From Candidatus Martarchaeota archaeon (GTDB taxonomy: Archaea > Micrarchaeota > Micrarchaeia > Micrarchaeales > CABMGC01), in contig JAMDBP010000036.1 of NCBI GenBank assembly GCA_023487825.1, positions 1-9,891 on the forward strand: a DNA stretch of 9,891 bases, written 5' to 3'. This document shows positions 1 through 6,343 of the stretch, in pieces. The translations under genes and the position numbers were made by a program. Under the pieces are notes generated by a model. The model ran no database searches. It was not told the origin of the DNA and was given only the letters and a program-made list of their open reading frames with translations. Position 1 is the first letter of the stretch, and each line of letters begins with the position of its first letter.

Positions 1-457
1 AATTCTTTATTATTATGACCCCACCCATTGCTGTTGAGAAGAGCAGCAGAGTAAGTATGAATAATACCAGATAGTATTGAGAGAACATTATCGAGGATGA
101 TTGCTGGAATGTAGATGAGGCATATGCCCCCTGAGGAACAAGGAAGGCTATTGCTGTAAAAGCTATGGAGAGTATGATTGCAGAAGCGAAGAATGGTACA
201 CGCTTGAGCATCTCCTTTCCCTTGTCCTCTGTAGCTACTGCGGCTATAAGGTATGCCGATAATCCTCCTACGAATATCAGTATCTGCAGCAGGCCTATGA
301 AGGTCTGCCCTATTGCTGCGAAGAGAAGCGCGCTTGCAAGAAATGTCATCGTAAGAGCCAATGCTGCGTGCAGCAGCTTCTTGAAGACGAATACCAGAAG
401 CGCAGATATGACAGCGAGTACGCTTATCAGCACATACAGCACATCTAATAGTATCAT
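1..457 (-). CDS. nuoJ: NADH-quinone oxidoreductase subunit J (complex I, partial: C-terminus off window)
   Basis: Membrane subunit J of respiratory complex I, part of the arm linking quinone chemistry to ion pumping. I translated it from the ATG at 457-455; the frame stays open to base 1, giving 152 residues without the C-terminus. It is almost entirely hydrophobic: helices near residues 2-23, 28-50, 54-76, about 90-108 and 128-150. The segment QILIFVGGLSAYLIAAV (about residues 53-69) matches the family's conserved third helix, which normally starts with a Tyr-Val-Gly; here Phe replaces the Tyr. It follows nuoI after 15 bases, so it is the last visible gene of the nuoA-B-C-D-H-I-J operon, and nuoK/L/M/N would be expected beyond the left edge. 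Identification rests on that motif plus operon position; archaeal FpoJ is the same family. Confidence 0.85.
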   Translation of the reverse strand, partial: MILLDVLYVLISVLAVISALLVFVFKKLLHAALALTMTFLASALLFAAIGQTFIGLLQILIFVGGLSAYLIAAVATEDKGKEMLKRVPFFASAIILSIAFTAIAFLVPQGAYASSTFQQSSSIMFSQYYLVLFILTLLLFSTAMGGVIIIKN

Positions 458-472
458 GTCTACACTTTATCA

Positions 473-835
473 TTATTCAAGATCTGCCGGGTTCTTCAGC
501 AGATCCCTCTTATCATATACTTCATAGTCATAGTTCTTCGTAAGTGTAAGGCATTTGGGAGGGCAGACCTCTTCGCATAGAGCACAGAACAGGCATCTCT
601 CTATGCCTATCTGTGGCATCTTCTTCACCCCTTTTGCCGTGACCACGTCTACCATTGTTATAGTTTTGTTCGGACAGATTATTGCGCATGCCGAACAGCT
701 TATGCAGGTGTTCATGTCCAGCCTTAACATGCCGCGGTAGTTGTCAGGCATGGATTCTCTCTCTTCAGGGAAGTTAACTGTGAACCTCTTTGTGCCTATT
801 GTCGTCTTCATTGTTTTCATTATAGGCCATATCAT
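473..835 (-). CDS. nuoI: NADH-quinone oxidoreductase subunit I (2x[4Fe-4S] ferredoxin-like)
   Basis: Subunit I of complex I, which carries electrons through two [4Fe-4S] clusters (N6a/N6b) to the N2 cluster in NuoB. Two full CxxCxxCxxxCP motifs are visible: CISCSACAIICP and CLFCALCEEVCP. In the numbering of the longest frame (from 850) these are Cys49/52/55/59 and Cys86/89/92/96. An extra Cys100 lies just after the second motif. The frame can be extended to a TTG at 850 (125 residues, overlapping nuoH). I prefer the ATG at 835 (120 residues), which sits just past the nuoH stop with a GGTTGA stretch before it that could pair with 16S rRNA. The protein is shorter than bacterial NuoI, mainly lacking N- and C-terminal extensions. 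It is flanked by nuoH and nuoJ. Confidence 0.93.
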   Translation of the reverse strand: MIWPIMKTMKTTIGTKRFTVNFPEERESMPDNYRGMLRLDMNTCISCSACAIICPNKTITMVDVVTAKGVKKMPQIGIERCLFCALCEEVCPPKCLTLTKNYDYEVYDKRDLLKNPADLE

Positions 836-839
836 CAGA

Positions 840-1910
840 TCAACCAACAAACACTATATATGTTATTATAAGATTTATTAATGACAGAGGTATGAGTATC
901 AGCCATCCCATTCTCAGGATCCTGTCTATCCTCATACGGAATGTAGTCGCTCTTATTATTACCGCAATCACTGCTATTATGATCGCTTTTATCAGCAGCC
1001 ATACCACACCAGGTATAGGAGCGGGTCCTAGCCATCCTCCCAGAAAGAGTATGGATATAAGCAGGCTTGACATGAATACCTTGGAGTAATCAAGGAAGAG
1101 GACAAGAGCGTAATACGCGGGGCTCATATCCGTTATCCATCCTGCTATCAGTTCTGAATCTGCTTCCATAAGGTCGAATGGAGGGCGTTCTATCTCCGCA
1201 AGCATCGCTATGAAGAAGACCGCAAAGCCTATCGGCATCAGAACTATGTAATAGGCATTTGACTGCATCGCTATGAAGAAGACCGCGAAGCCTATTGGCA
1301 TCAGAACTATGTAATAGGCATTTGACTGCATCGCTATTATGTTCTGCAGATTGTAGCCCTTTGATATCAGCCCTATCGCAGCTATCACTAGCATCAACGG
1401 TATCTCATAGCTGAGAAGCATGAGTATTGACCTCTGCGCAGATATGTCCGCGAACTTGTTTCCGCTAGCATATCCTGATAGGAATATGGCTATCGGCATG
1501 AATGCTATTACAACGAATACAAGCAGGAGCCCGAAGCCTATGTTTGTGGCCTGTATGCTCGGGAATATTGGAAGGAGCATCACCGTGAATATCGTAAGTG
1601 ATATCAGTATCGGAAGCGCGGTGCTGTATAAGATAGAATCCGCATTGTCAAGATCAAGGCTTGCTTTGGAGAAGAGCTTTACCAGATCCGCAAAGTTCTG
1701 CAGTATCCCATATTTTCCAACATACGTGGGACCATGCCTGTACTGCGCCTTTGCTATCAGCTTCCTCTCTACCCAACCGAACATGTATCCGAATACTGCT
1801 AATATCAGGAAGATTATTATCGCGTATATTACCAATGCTATCAGGTTGTAAGCGATATTGCTTGAATTAAGCAGGCTATTGAATAATTGAACTATACTAT
1901 CTATCAACAC
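840..1910 (-). CDS. nuoH: NADH-quinone oxidoreductase subunit H with a 21-residue internal duplication
   Basis: Subunit H of complex I, the membrane protein that forms most of the quinone chamber and couples it to the proton-pumping arm. Family hallmarks are present: GWVERKLIAKAQYRHGPTYV (about 45-64), the QNFADLVKLFSK stretch, and AEIERPPFDLMEADSELIAG in the conserved cytoplasmic loop (about 238-257). The start is GTG at 1910, overlapping the nuoD end by 14 bases, with a GGTGAT stretch upstream. The odd feature is a perfect protein repeat: residues 192-212 and 213-233 are the same 21 residues (IAMQSNAYYIVLMPIGFAVFF). The unit is about one transmembrane helix long and sits immediately before the conserved loop. 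Without the extra unit the length (335) is close to the usual NuoH length of about 325-340. The frame is intact. Confidence 0.93.
   Translation of the reverse strand: MLIDSIVQLFNSLLNSSNIAYNLIALVIYAIIIFLILAVFGYMFGWVERKLIAKAQYRHGPTYVGKYGILQNFADLVKLFSKASLDLDNADSILYSTALPILISLTIFTVMLLPIFPSIQATNIGFGLLLVFVVIAFMPIAIFLSGYASGNKFADISAQRSILMLLSYEIPLMLVIAAIGLISKGYNLQNIIAMQSNAYYIVLMPIGFAVFFIAMQSNAYYIVLMPIGFAVFFIAMLAEIERPPFDLMEADSELIAGWITDMSPAYYALVLFLDYSKVFMSSLLISILFLGGWLGPAPIPGVVWLLIKAIIIAVIAVIIRATTFRMRIDRILRMGWLILIPLSLINLIITYIVFVG
1203..1328. repeat. 63-bp in-frame tandem duplication inside nuoH (two copies)
   Basis: Copy one covers 1203-1265 and copy two 1266-1328; the first 9 bases of a third copy (1329-1337) mark the original junction. 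The copies differ at only two of 63 positions, in the nuoH strand CCG versus CCA (Pro) and TTT versus TTC (Phe), so both changes are silent. The period is an exact multiple of three, so the reading frame is kept. Two differences argue against a simple duplicated-read assembly error, but a chimera of two strains is not excluded. Confidence 0.95.
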
Positions 1911-2991
1911 AACCCATCACCAGATCAAGTGTACCGAGAGTTGCAAAGAGGTCGGCTGTCCTGAGACCTTTCGCCATGTGCATTATCGCCATCAGATTTA
2001 TGAAATTTGGAGACCTTATGGAGAGCCTGTAAGGTTTCTGATCATCCGCTACCAGATACATCATTACCTCTCCCTTCGGTGCCTCCCTGCTTACGCATGC
2101 TATCTTATTCTTTGTAGGAGGACTTCTTAGTTTAACAGGCATGCCCAGCGCGTCGCCTGCAGGCATCTGCTTGAATGCTTCTTTAATCAGCCTTATGCTC
2201 TCGCGCATCTCAAGCAGCCTGAGCTTATACCTTGCAAAGTTGTCTCCTTTTGTAAGTATCTTTATCTCGAAATGCAGTTTGTCGTATACATAATAGGGTG
2301 AGTTCTTCCTTACATCATATTGGACGCCTGAAGCCCTGAGCACAGGCCCTGTGACACCCAGGTCGAGTGCTTTTTCAGGAGGCAGTATGCCTATATTCTT
2401 CATCCTTTCATGGAATACCGGATTCTTCTCGATGAACGATTCATACTCGTTTATCCTTCTCCCCATATAGTCAAGCGTCTCCAAGGTTCTTTCCTCAAAA
2501 TCTGGCGGAAGATCGCTAAGCATGCCTCCCAGCCTCATGTTTACATAGAACATCCTGCTTCCTGATGCCTCCTGCAGCAGGTCAAGCACCTTGTCCCTGT
2601 CCATATATGCCCACATGAAGAGCGTGAACATCTGCCCTAGATCGTTTCCGATAGTACCTATGAAGAAAAGATGGCTTGCTATCCTCTGCAGCTCCAGCAA
2701 TATCACGCGTATGTACATTGCCCGCTCCTTAACCTCTATCCCCAGAGCCTTTTCAACAGCAGCTACATAAGCTTCATCATATGACATCGGAGCGATGTAA
2801 TCGAGCTTTTCCATGTAAGGAGGATTCTGCATGTACATTCTCGTCTCGGTAAGCTTCTCCACTCCGCGATGCAGATAGCCTATATGCGGATCCACTCTCT
2901 CTATAGTATCTCCGTCAATGTCAACAACCAGCTGGAGTACTCCGTGGGTGCTTGGATGCACAGGCCCTATATTTATCCTGGTTATTGTCAT
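1897..2991 (-). CDS. nuoD: NADH-quinone oxidoreductase subunit D (49 kDa)
   Basis: Hydrogenase-derived large subunit of the complex I connecting module; with NuoB it forms the quinone reduction site at the end of the Fe-S chain. The N-terminal GPVHPSTHG (residues 9-17) contains the quinone-contacting His region. The LDYIAPMSYDEAY segment carries the conserved Tyr region, and the protein ends in LDLVMGCVDR, matching the family's C-terminal signature. As expected for complex I, the CxxC Ni-binding motifs of hydrogenases are absent, so this is not an Ech/Mbh hydrogenase subunit. The 364-residue length is slightly short because the N-terminal extension is missing, which is usual in archaea. The ATG at 2991 lies 4 bases after the nuoC stop, with a GTGAG stretch before it. 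The last 14 bases overlap nuoH, so translational coupling is likely. Confidence 0.95.
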   Translation of the reverse strand: MTITRINIGPVHPSTHGVLQLVVDIDGDTIERVDPHIGYLHRGVEKLTETRMYMQNPPYMEKLDYIAPMSYDEAYVAAVEKALGIEVKERAMYIRVILLELQRIASHLFFIGTIGNDLGQMFTLFMWAYMDRDKVLDLLQEASGSRMFYVNMRLGGMLSDLPPDFEERTLETLDYMGRRINEYESFIEKNPVFHERMKNIGILPPEKALDLGVTGPVLRASGVQYDVRKNSPYYVYDKLHFEIKILTKGDNFARYKLRLLEMRESIRLIKEAFKQMPAGDALGMPVKLRSPPTKNKIACVSREAPKGEVMMYLVADDQKPYRLSIRSPNFINLMAIMHMAKGLRTADLFATLGTLDLVMGCVDR

Positions 2992-2995
2992 ATGC

Positions 2996-3370
2996 TCACA
3001 TTGATTTGTAATCCTCTCCCCATGTGAATCCCTTCCTTAGAGGGCCCTGTGTGCCATCCCATCTCTCCAGAAGCAATCTCGGGGCCTTTCTCCCTTTTAT
3101 CTTTATGTCGAACATCTCTGACATCTCCCGCTCATACCAATCTGCAGAGGTATGCTCCTTCATTATAGTAGGGAGCCAGAGGTCCGTAGGCACCAAATCT
3201 ATCTCAAGAGTCTCCTCCCTGTTCTTGTCTATGTCTCTTAGGAAGTATAGCGCTGTGAGATGATCTACGTAATCCACCGCAGTTATCTTTACAAGGTAAG
3301 AGTAACCATCACCCTTCATCTCCCCTATTTTCTGAAGCAGCTCTTCTCGTTTAATCTTCAATCTTACCAC
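2996..3370 (-). CDS. nuoC: NADH-quinone oxidoreductase subunit C (30 kDa)
   Basis: Subunit C of the complex I connecting module, a scaffold that packs on NuoD/NuoI and holds no cofactor. The diagnostic C-terminal region is visible: DWYEREMSEMFDIKIKGRKA, then LLLERWDG and GPLRKGF, matching the family's ERExxDMFGI...PLRKDF pattern. At 124 residues it is a short version, with most of the N-terminal domain trimmed. The start is GTG at 3370, inside the end of nuoB (20-base overlap). A GGAG sequence 7 bases upstream supports that start and coupled translation. An alternative start would be the TTG three codons downstream. Confidence 0.92.
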   Translation of the reverse strand: MVRLKIKREELLQKIGEMKGDGYSYLVKITAVDYVDHLTALYFLRDIDKNREETLEIDLVPTDLWLPTIMKEHTSADWYEREMSEMFDIKIKGRKAPRLLLERWDGTQGPLRKGFTWGEDYKSM

Positions 3371-3923
3371 TTATCTTCTCCTGAAGCTTTATCATAGCCT
3401 CAAAGAGATTCTCTGGTTTCGGAGGGCATCCTGCAACATATACGTCTACAGGCAAAACCTGGTCTATGCCTCGTATTATATTGTAGCTCTCGAACCAAGG
3501 GCCTCCGCAAGTTGCACACTCTCCGAAAGCTATCACGTATCTAGGCTCGGTCATCTGCTCGTACAGCCTCTTTATCTCTGGCACCATGGACTTTGTCACC
3601 CATCCCGCTACAAGCATGACGTCAGATTGCCTTGGGGTGCTCCTGAAAAGCAGATATCCTTTCCTTTCAGCGTCTATTCTTGCTGAACCGAAGCCCATGA
3701 GCTCTATGGCACAGCATGCCAGCCCGAATTGCATAGGCCATAGGGAGTTTACCCTTGACCACTTCACCATTCCTTTTGAAATTCCAAATGCGCGCGACAG
3801 TTCCGACATCTTTGCAAACATTACATTAGGCTTTACATCCCTTCCCTTGAGTGATTCATAGACGAGTCTATCCATTTCCTGTTTTGCAATCTTGAATTCT
3901 TCTTCAGGGTACTCCTCTACCAT
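3351..3923 (-). CDS. nuoB: NADH-quinone oxidoreductase subunit B (N2 cluster, PSST)
   Basis: Subunit B of complex I; it holds the terminal [4Fe-4S] cluster N2 that reduces quinone. The four expected ligands are present: the tandem Cys70-Cys71 in LACCAIE, Cys136 in GECATCGGPW and Cys166 in GCPPKPE. An additional Cys139 lies in the ATCGG segment, where bacterial proteins usually have Ser or Thr. Residues 1-50 form a charged N-terminal extension and the core follows. The ATG at 3923 starts 4 bases after the nuoA stop. The 190-residue length is normal. Group 4 hydrogenase small subunits share the fold, but neighbours A, C, D, H, I and J together indicate complex I. Confidence 0.95.
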   Translation of the reverse strand: MVEEYPEEEFKIAKQEMDRLVYESLKGRDVKPNVMFAKMSELSRAFGISKGMVKWSRVNSLWPMQFGLACCAIELMGFGSARIDAERKGYLLFRSTPRQSDVMLVAGWVTKSMVPEIKRLYEQMTEPRYVIAFGECATCGGPWFESYNIIRGIDQVLPVDVYVAGCPPKPENLFEAMIKLQEKISGKIED

Positions 3924-3927
3924 CTAC

Positions 3928-4281
3928 TCACTTAGTGAACTTTATCATCAAAAGCAATATCAGCACCATTATGAAACCTGCAACAGGAAGCATCAGTATT
4001 GTAAGACTGTCTGCCATAGTCAAAAGACCTGCCGAATACGTCCATATAAACATTATCCCTACTATTATATCGAATGCAACGAATATCGAGAAGTAGTGCA
4101 TGTATTCGTTCATTATGCTTATTCTTGAGCCGGTACTTCCCGCAGCGCTCTCGAAAGACGAGTTCTTTACTTTGTTTGATCTCTTGCTGTTCCTTATAAG
4201 TATGGAGCTGAAGATCATTGCAAAAGGCACTGCAAGCGCAAACAGCATGAATATTAAAAGTGCCACATATACTGAATACAT
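3928..4281 (-). CDS. nuoA: NADH-quinone oxidoreductase subunit A, divergent
   Basis: Small membrane subunit A of complex I, first gene of the operon. Three hydrophobic helices are visible (about residues 4-28, 61-80 and 91-114), joined by a polar loop. The loop normally holds a (Y/F)E(C/S)G signature; here it reads FESAAGSTGS (43-52), so the switch Cys is Ser45. The helix-2 motif FD(V/I)E appears as FDII (70-73), so the Asp is kept but the conserved Glu is Ile. The 117-residue length is normal. Call is based on topology, the FES remnant, the FD motif and first position before nuoB. A TATA-like box about 30 bases upstream suggests that the operon promoter is here, with a short leader. Confidence 0.85.
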   Translation of the reverse strand: MYSVYVALLIFMLFALAVPFAMIFSSILIRNSKRSNKVKNSSFESAAGSTGSRISIMNEYMHYFSIFVAFDIIVGIMFIWTYSAGLLTMADSLTILMLPVAGFIMVLILLLMIKFTK

Positions 4282-4288
4282 AATAATA

Positions 4289-4303
4289 CTATCACCATGA
4301 TAG
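4289..4303. promoter_or_regulatory. Inverted repeat between nuoA start and its TATA box (candidate operator)
   Basis: A perfect 6-bp inverted repeat with 3-bp spacer, CTATCA-CCA-TGATAG, lies in the 50-bp gap between nuoA and the divergent small gene. It covers the region between the TATA-like box and the expected nuoA transcription start. That is where archaeal repressors often bind. It could also be chance in AT-rich DNA. Confidence 0.4.
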
Positions 4304-4319
4304 CTTTAATATTTTATAG
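4304..4319. promoter_or_regulatory. Shared AT-rich TATA region for nuoA (-) and the small gene at 4332 (+)
   Basis: On the minus strand the stretch reads CTATAAAATATTAAAG, a good archaeal TATA box about 30 bases before the nuoA ATG. On the plus strand the AATATTTTATAG part lies about 22-26 bases before the ATGs at 4332/4335. One short element may therefore serve both directions. Exact start sites are inferred from spacing. Confidence 0.5.
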
Positions 4320-4331
4320 TTGACAGGGGAG

Positions 4332-4607
4332 ATGATGGTACTTTCTGAAAAAGCTGCAAGGATAATAAAAGAGGGAGAGATGAAGATACGCGTAGTGAGG
4401 AGCGGGATGTATCAGAAGCTTACCTTCACTGTTGAAAAGGAAAAAGCTGGGGAGATAGAGTATTACGAGCTTGCCACTGACAGGCTGATAGATGCATCAG
4501 AGCTTAGCAGGATAGCAGAGGAGACAGGATTGCCAGTAAGGGCGCATAATGGAAGGGCGTTCCCTAAGGGGACATCTGCAAGGGACTTCCAGGTATCAGC
4601 TCTTTGA
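4332..4607 (+). CDS. Small uncharacterised protein divergent from nuoA
   Basis: I do not recognise this protein. From the ATG at 4332 it has 91 residues; the frame can be extended to a TTG at 4320, and an ATG also lies at 4335. The TATA-like region just upstream would put the RNA start close to 4335, favouring an ATG start and a leaderless message. It is soluble and charged, with no Cys pair, signal peptide or membrane helix. The pattern suggests an N-terminal basic helix, a strand-rich centre (KIRVVRSGMYQKLTFTVEKE), a helix (DASELSRIAEETG) and a short tail. Its codon use resembles its neighbours, supporting a real gene. Its last 12 bases overlap the end of the convergent zinc-finger gene. 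Confidence 0.65.
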   Translation: MMVLSEKAARIIKEGEMKIRVVRSGMYQKLTFTVEKEKAGEIEYYELATDRLIDASELSRIAEETGLPVRAHNGRAFPKGTSARDFQVSAL

Positions 4608-4748
4608 TTTTATTCTTCTGCCATGGGAGCACGTTGTGCATACTCCCATCTTCTCATCAAAGTGGACGCTGCATACATGCCTGCCGCATAATTTGCACAC
4701 GTGGGAAGCAGGCTTTCCGCATACGTGACATAATGTGTATTTATCCAT
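4596..4748 (-). CDS. 50-residue zinc-finger protein coupled to the primase gene
   Basis: A short gene read from the ATG at 4748 to a TGA at 4596-4598. It has 50 residues with eight potential zinc ligands: Cys7/Cys10, Cys18/Cys21, Cys26/His29 and Cys37/Cys40. The arrangement CxxC-x7-CxxC-x4-CxxH-x7-CxxC fits a two-zinc, cross-braced finger (HIT-, B-box- or treble-clef-like); the tail HGRRIKSKS is basic. The upstream primase large-subunit gene ends with TAG immediately followed by this ATG, so the two are probably translated together. It is too short to pass ordinary length cut-offs and lies in a different frame from a longer spurious frame here. Function unknown; nucleic-acid or protein binding linked to the primase is an inference. 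Confidence 0.75.
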   Translation of the reverse strand: MDKYTLCHVCGKPASHVCKLCGRHVCSVHFDEKMGVCTTCSHGRRIKSKS

Positions 4749-5675
4749 CTATTCACCCAAATCAAGCGTACCTTCATAAAGCTCTTTCGCCCTCCTGAGC
4801 GATAGAGGTTTAAGCCCTTTTGATTTTGCATATTTACACTGGTATTTTATGTAGGCACTGTTTACATTCGTGTCTGGATTTAGCTCCTTGCACTTCTCTA
4901 TATATTCCGTTATTATCTTCTCTGCTTCCTCCTCAGGCATATTCCTTACGTTTATCAAGTATGGTGCCAGTATCAGGTTTACTGTGCGGTGTCTTACATC
5001 GTGTATCGGCGTCTCCAATATCTTCTCTATCCATCTGTAAACCTTACCTCCCTGCTGGACTCTTGCCTTCCTTACAGGCCTTTTTACGCTCCTTGCATAC
5101 TCTATTATCTCCTTTGGCAGCTTCTTTGCGCTTATGGGAAGGTTTGCCGCTATTTTCTTCCTTGCTGCCTCTGCTATTATCTCTGAAAGCTCTGCCAATG
5201 AGAGATAGACCCTTCCCTTGTCAAGGCTCCTGTTTACCAACTGCAGGCTTGCGCCTTTCTGCTTGTTCATAAGGAATTGGTCAAACCTTATGGCAAATGA
5301 ACCGTCTTCATTGGTTACAGGTATGCCGAGCTCCTTTGACAGCTCCATGACATTGTTCGTCTCCTCTGATGAGAGTGCGGACCTTACACGATTGCTCTCT
5401 GCAGTTATGTACACATTGAGCAGATACCTGTCATTCAGGGCGCTCGCAAGCATCCTTGAATATACATAGCTTACCACTATGGATCTCTTTATTTCGTTGA
5501 GCTTTACGTTTGTGAATTCCGGTCTTCTTCTGCTCAGGTCCTCCTCAAGACGCAGCTTACCCATCCTCAGGTACTTCTCTTCTATCTTAGATGATGCACT
5601 GCCTATTATCTCCATTGCAGCGTTTGAGAAAGGGTACTTGTACGAGAATTCAAGCTTCTCTGCCTCTGATTCCAT
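4749..5675 (-). CDS. priL: DNA primase large subunit with PriX-like C-terminal domain
   Basis: Non-catalytic large subunit of the archaeal/eukaryotic-type primase, which partners PriS to make primers. Residues 1-190 resemble the PriL N-terminal domain: YPFSNAA near 14, the LNDRYLLNVYITAESNRVR segment (80-98), VMELSKELGI, and a DKGRVYLSLAELSEIIAEA segment (152-170). From about 205 the chain changes to WIEKILETPIHDVRHRTVNL, LAPYLINVRNMPEEEAEKII and KYAKSKGLKPLSL, which matches what I remember of PriX, the Fe-S-free relative of the PriL C-terminal domain in Sulfolobus. Only two cysteines exist (262 and 280), so the usual [4Fe-4S] cluster with four Cys cannot form. The ATG at 5675 lies within a divergent promoter region, and the stop abuts the zinc-finger gene. 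PriS is not in the window. The PriL call is strong; the PriX assignment is from memory. Confidence 0.82.
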   Translation of the reverse strand: MESEAEKLEFSYKYPFSNAAMEIIGSASSKIEEKYLRMGKLRLEEDLSRRRPEFTNVKLNEIKRSIVVSYVYSRMLASALNDRYLLNVYITAESNRVRSALSSEETNNVMELSKELGIPVTNEDGSFAIRFDQFLMNKQKGASLQLVNRSLDKGRVYLSLAELSEIIAEAARKKIAANLPISAKKLPKEIIEYARSVKRPVRKARVQQGGKVYRWIEKILETPIHDVRHRTVNLILAPYLINVRNMPEEEAEKIITEYIEKCKELNPDTNVNSAYIKYQCKYAKSKGLKPLSLRRAKELYEGTLDLGE

Positions 5676-5679
5676 AATA

Positions 5680-5701
5680 CTATATGGTTATAAACTTTAA
5701 A
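5680..5701. promoter_or_regulatory. Divergent promoter region between primase gene (-) and the gene at 5710 (+)
   Basis: Only 34 bases separate the two start codons. The plus-strand ACTATATGG at about 5679-5687 is centred 26 bases before the ATG at 5710. On the minus strand, TTTTAAAG (about 5694-5701) is centred about 23 bases before the primase ATG at 5675. Both spacings suit leaderless transcripts. The boxes were picked by eye. Confidence 0.45.
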
Positions 5702-5709
5702 ATGGCAAT

Positions 5710-6327
5710 ATGTACAGTGTTCTTATGGCAGAATTGAATGATATTTTGAGCGATGACTCTTTGAGGTACCTCTCAGAGGTTAAACCCGTTATAAGGAAGA
5801 AGTATGGGATAGATCTTGAAGAACTCTTGAAGGAACCAGCTAATTATGAGGATAATCCAGGCATGGCAGAGAAGATAAGATCGATTGAGAAGGATGTTGA
5901 TGCTTTCTTTGACCAGAGAATAGCAGGCATGAGCAGTGAAGCGGCAGAATTGAAGAACGCACTCGCAGCTGTAGATGCAGATACGAAAAAGATAACGCAG
6001 GCGATAACTACGAAAGCTTCAATAGGACAGGTGCCCTTTGTCAGGCCTTTGTTCGTTGATGCCCCGCAACGTGAAGAAATAATAATAGAAGGATATGATG
6101 CATCTGTGGATCAGCTTGTCACAAGGATGATAAACATATCAGATTACATAGCAGAACTCTCAACAGTCTACAAAGATTATACGATAGGATCGTGGCTCTT
6201 CTCAGGAAGGAACAAGTACCTGCTCAGCATAAGCCCTCCTTCAAGCGAGATAATGGTAATGGACAGGTCAAGGGATGAGATAAAAGGGCTTCTTGAGAGC
6301 ATACGTGATTCTCTAAATGTAAAGTGA
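5710..6327 (+). CDS. Uncharacterised 205-residue soluble protein
   Basis: I do not recognise this family. The ATG at 5710 lies 26 bases after a TATA-like box, so it may start a leaderless message; an internal ATG at 5725 would give 200 residues. No membrane segment, signal peptide or Cys motif is seen. The N-terminal half is helical and acidic, with likely coiled-coil character around residues 45-110. Residues 105-125 (IGQVPFVRPLFVDAPQREEI) are Pro-rich and less helical, and a second helical part follows. It is divergent from the primase gene and is followed after 16 bases by the AK6-like gene, probably in one transcript. A replication-linked role is suggested only by the neighbour; the sequence does not show one, and I could not match it to GINS. 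Confidence 0.7.
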   Translation: MYSVLMAELNDILSDDSLRYLSEVKPVIRKKYGIDLEELLKEPANYEDNPGMAEKIRSIEKDVDAFFDQRIAGMSSEAAELKNALAAVDADTKKITQAITTKASIGQVPFVRPLFVDAPQREEIIIEGYDASVDQLVTRMINISDYIAELSTVYKDYTIGSWLFSGRNKYLLSISPPSSEIMVMDRSRDEIKGLLESIRDSLNVK

Positions 6328-6343
6328 TTGCAAGACTGCTATT

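Noticed and set aside
165..527. A 120-codon plus-strand frame opposite nuoJ/nuoI
   Set aside because: Antisense shadow of nuoJ and the end of nuoI; no promoter-like box or family feature.
1420..1851. A 143-codon plus-strand frame opposite nuoH
   Set aside because: Antisense shadow of a well-supported nuoH with conserved motifs on the other strand.
4610..4831. A 73-codon minus-strand frame overlapping the primase and zinc-finger genes
   Set aside because: It lies in another frame across the end of the primase gene and the zinc-finger gene, both of which have clear family features; its own translation shows none.
4820..5272. A 150-codon plus-strand frame opposite the primase gene
   Set aside because: Its translation is a Leu/Ser/Cys-rich string typical of the antisense of a Lys/Glu-rich gene; the opposite strand holds a recognisable PriL.
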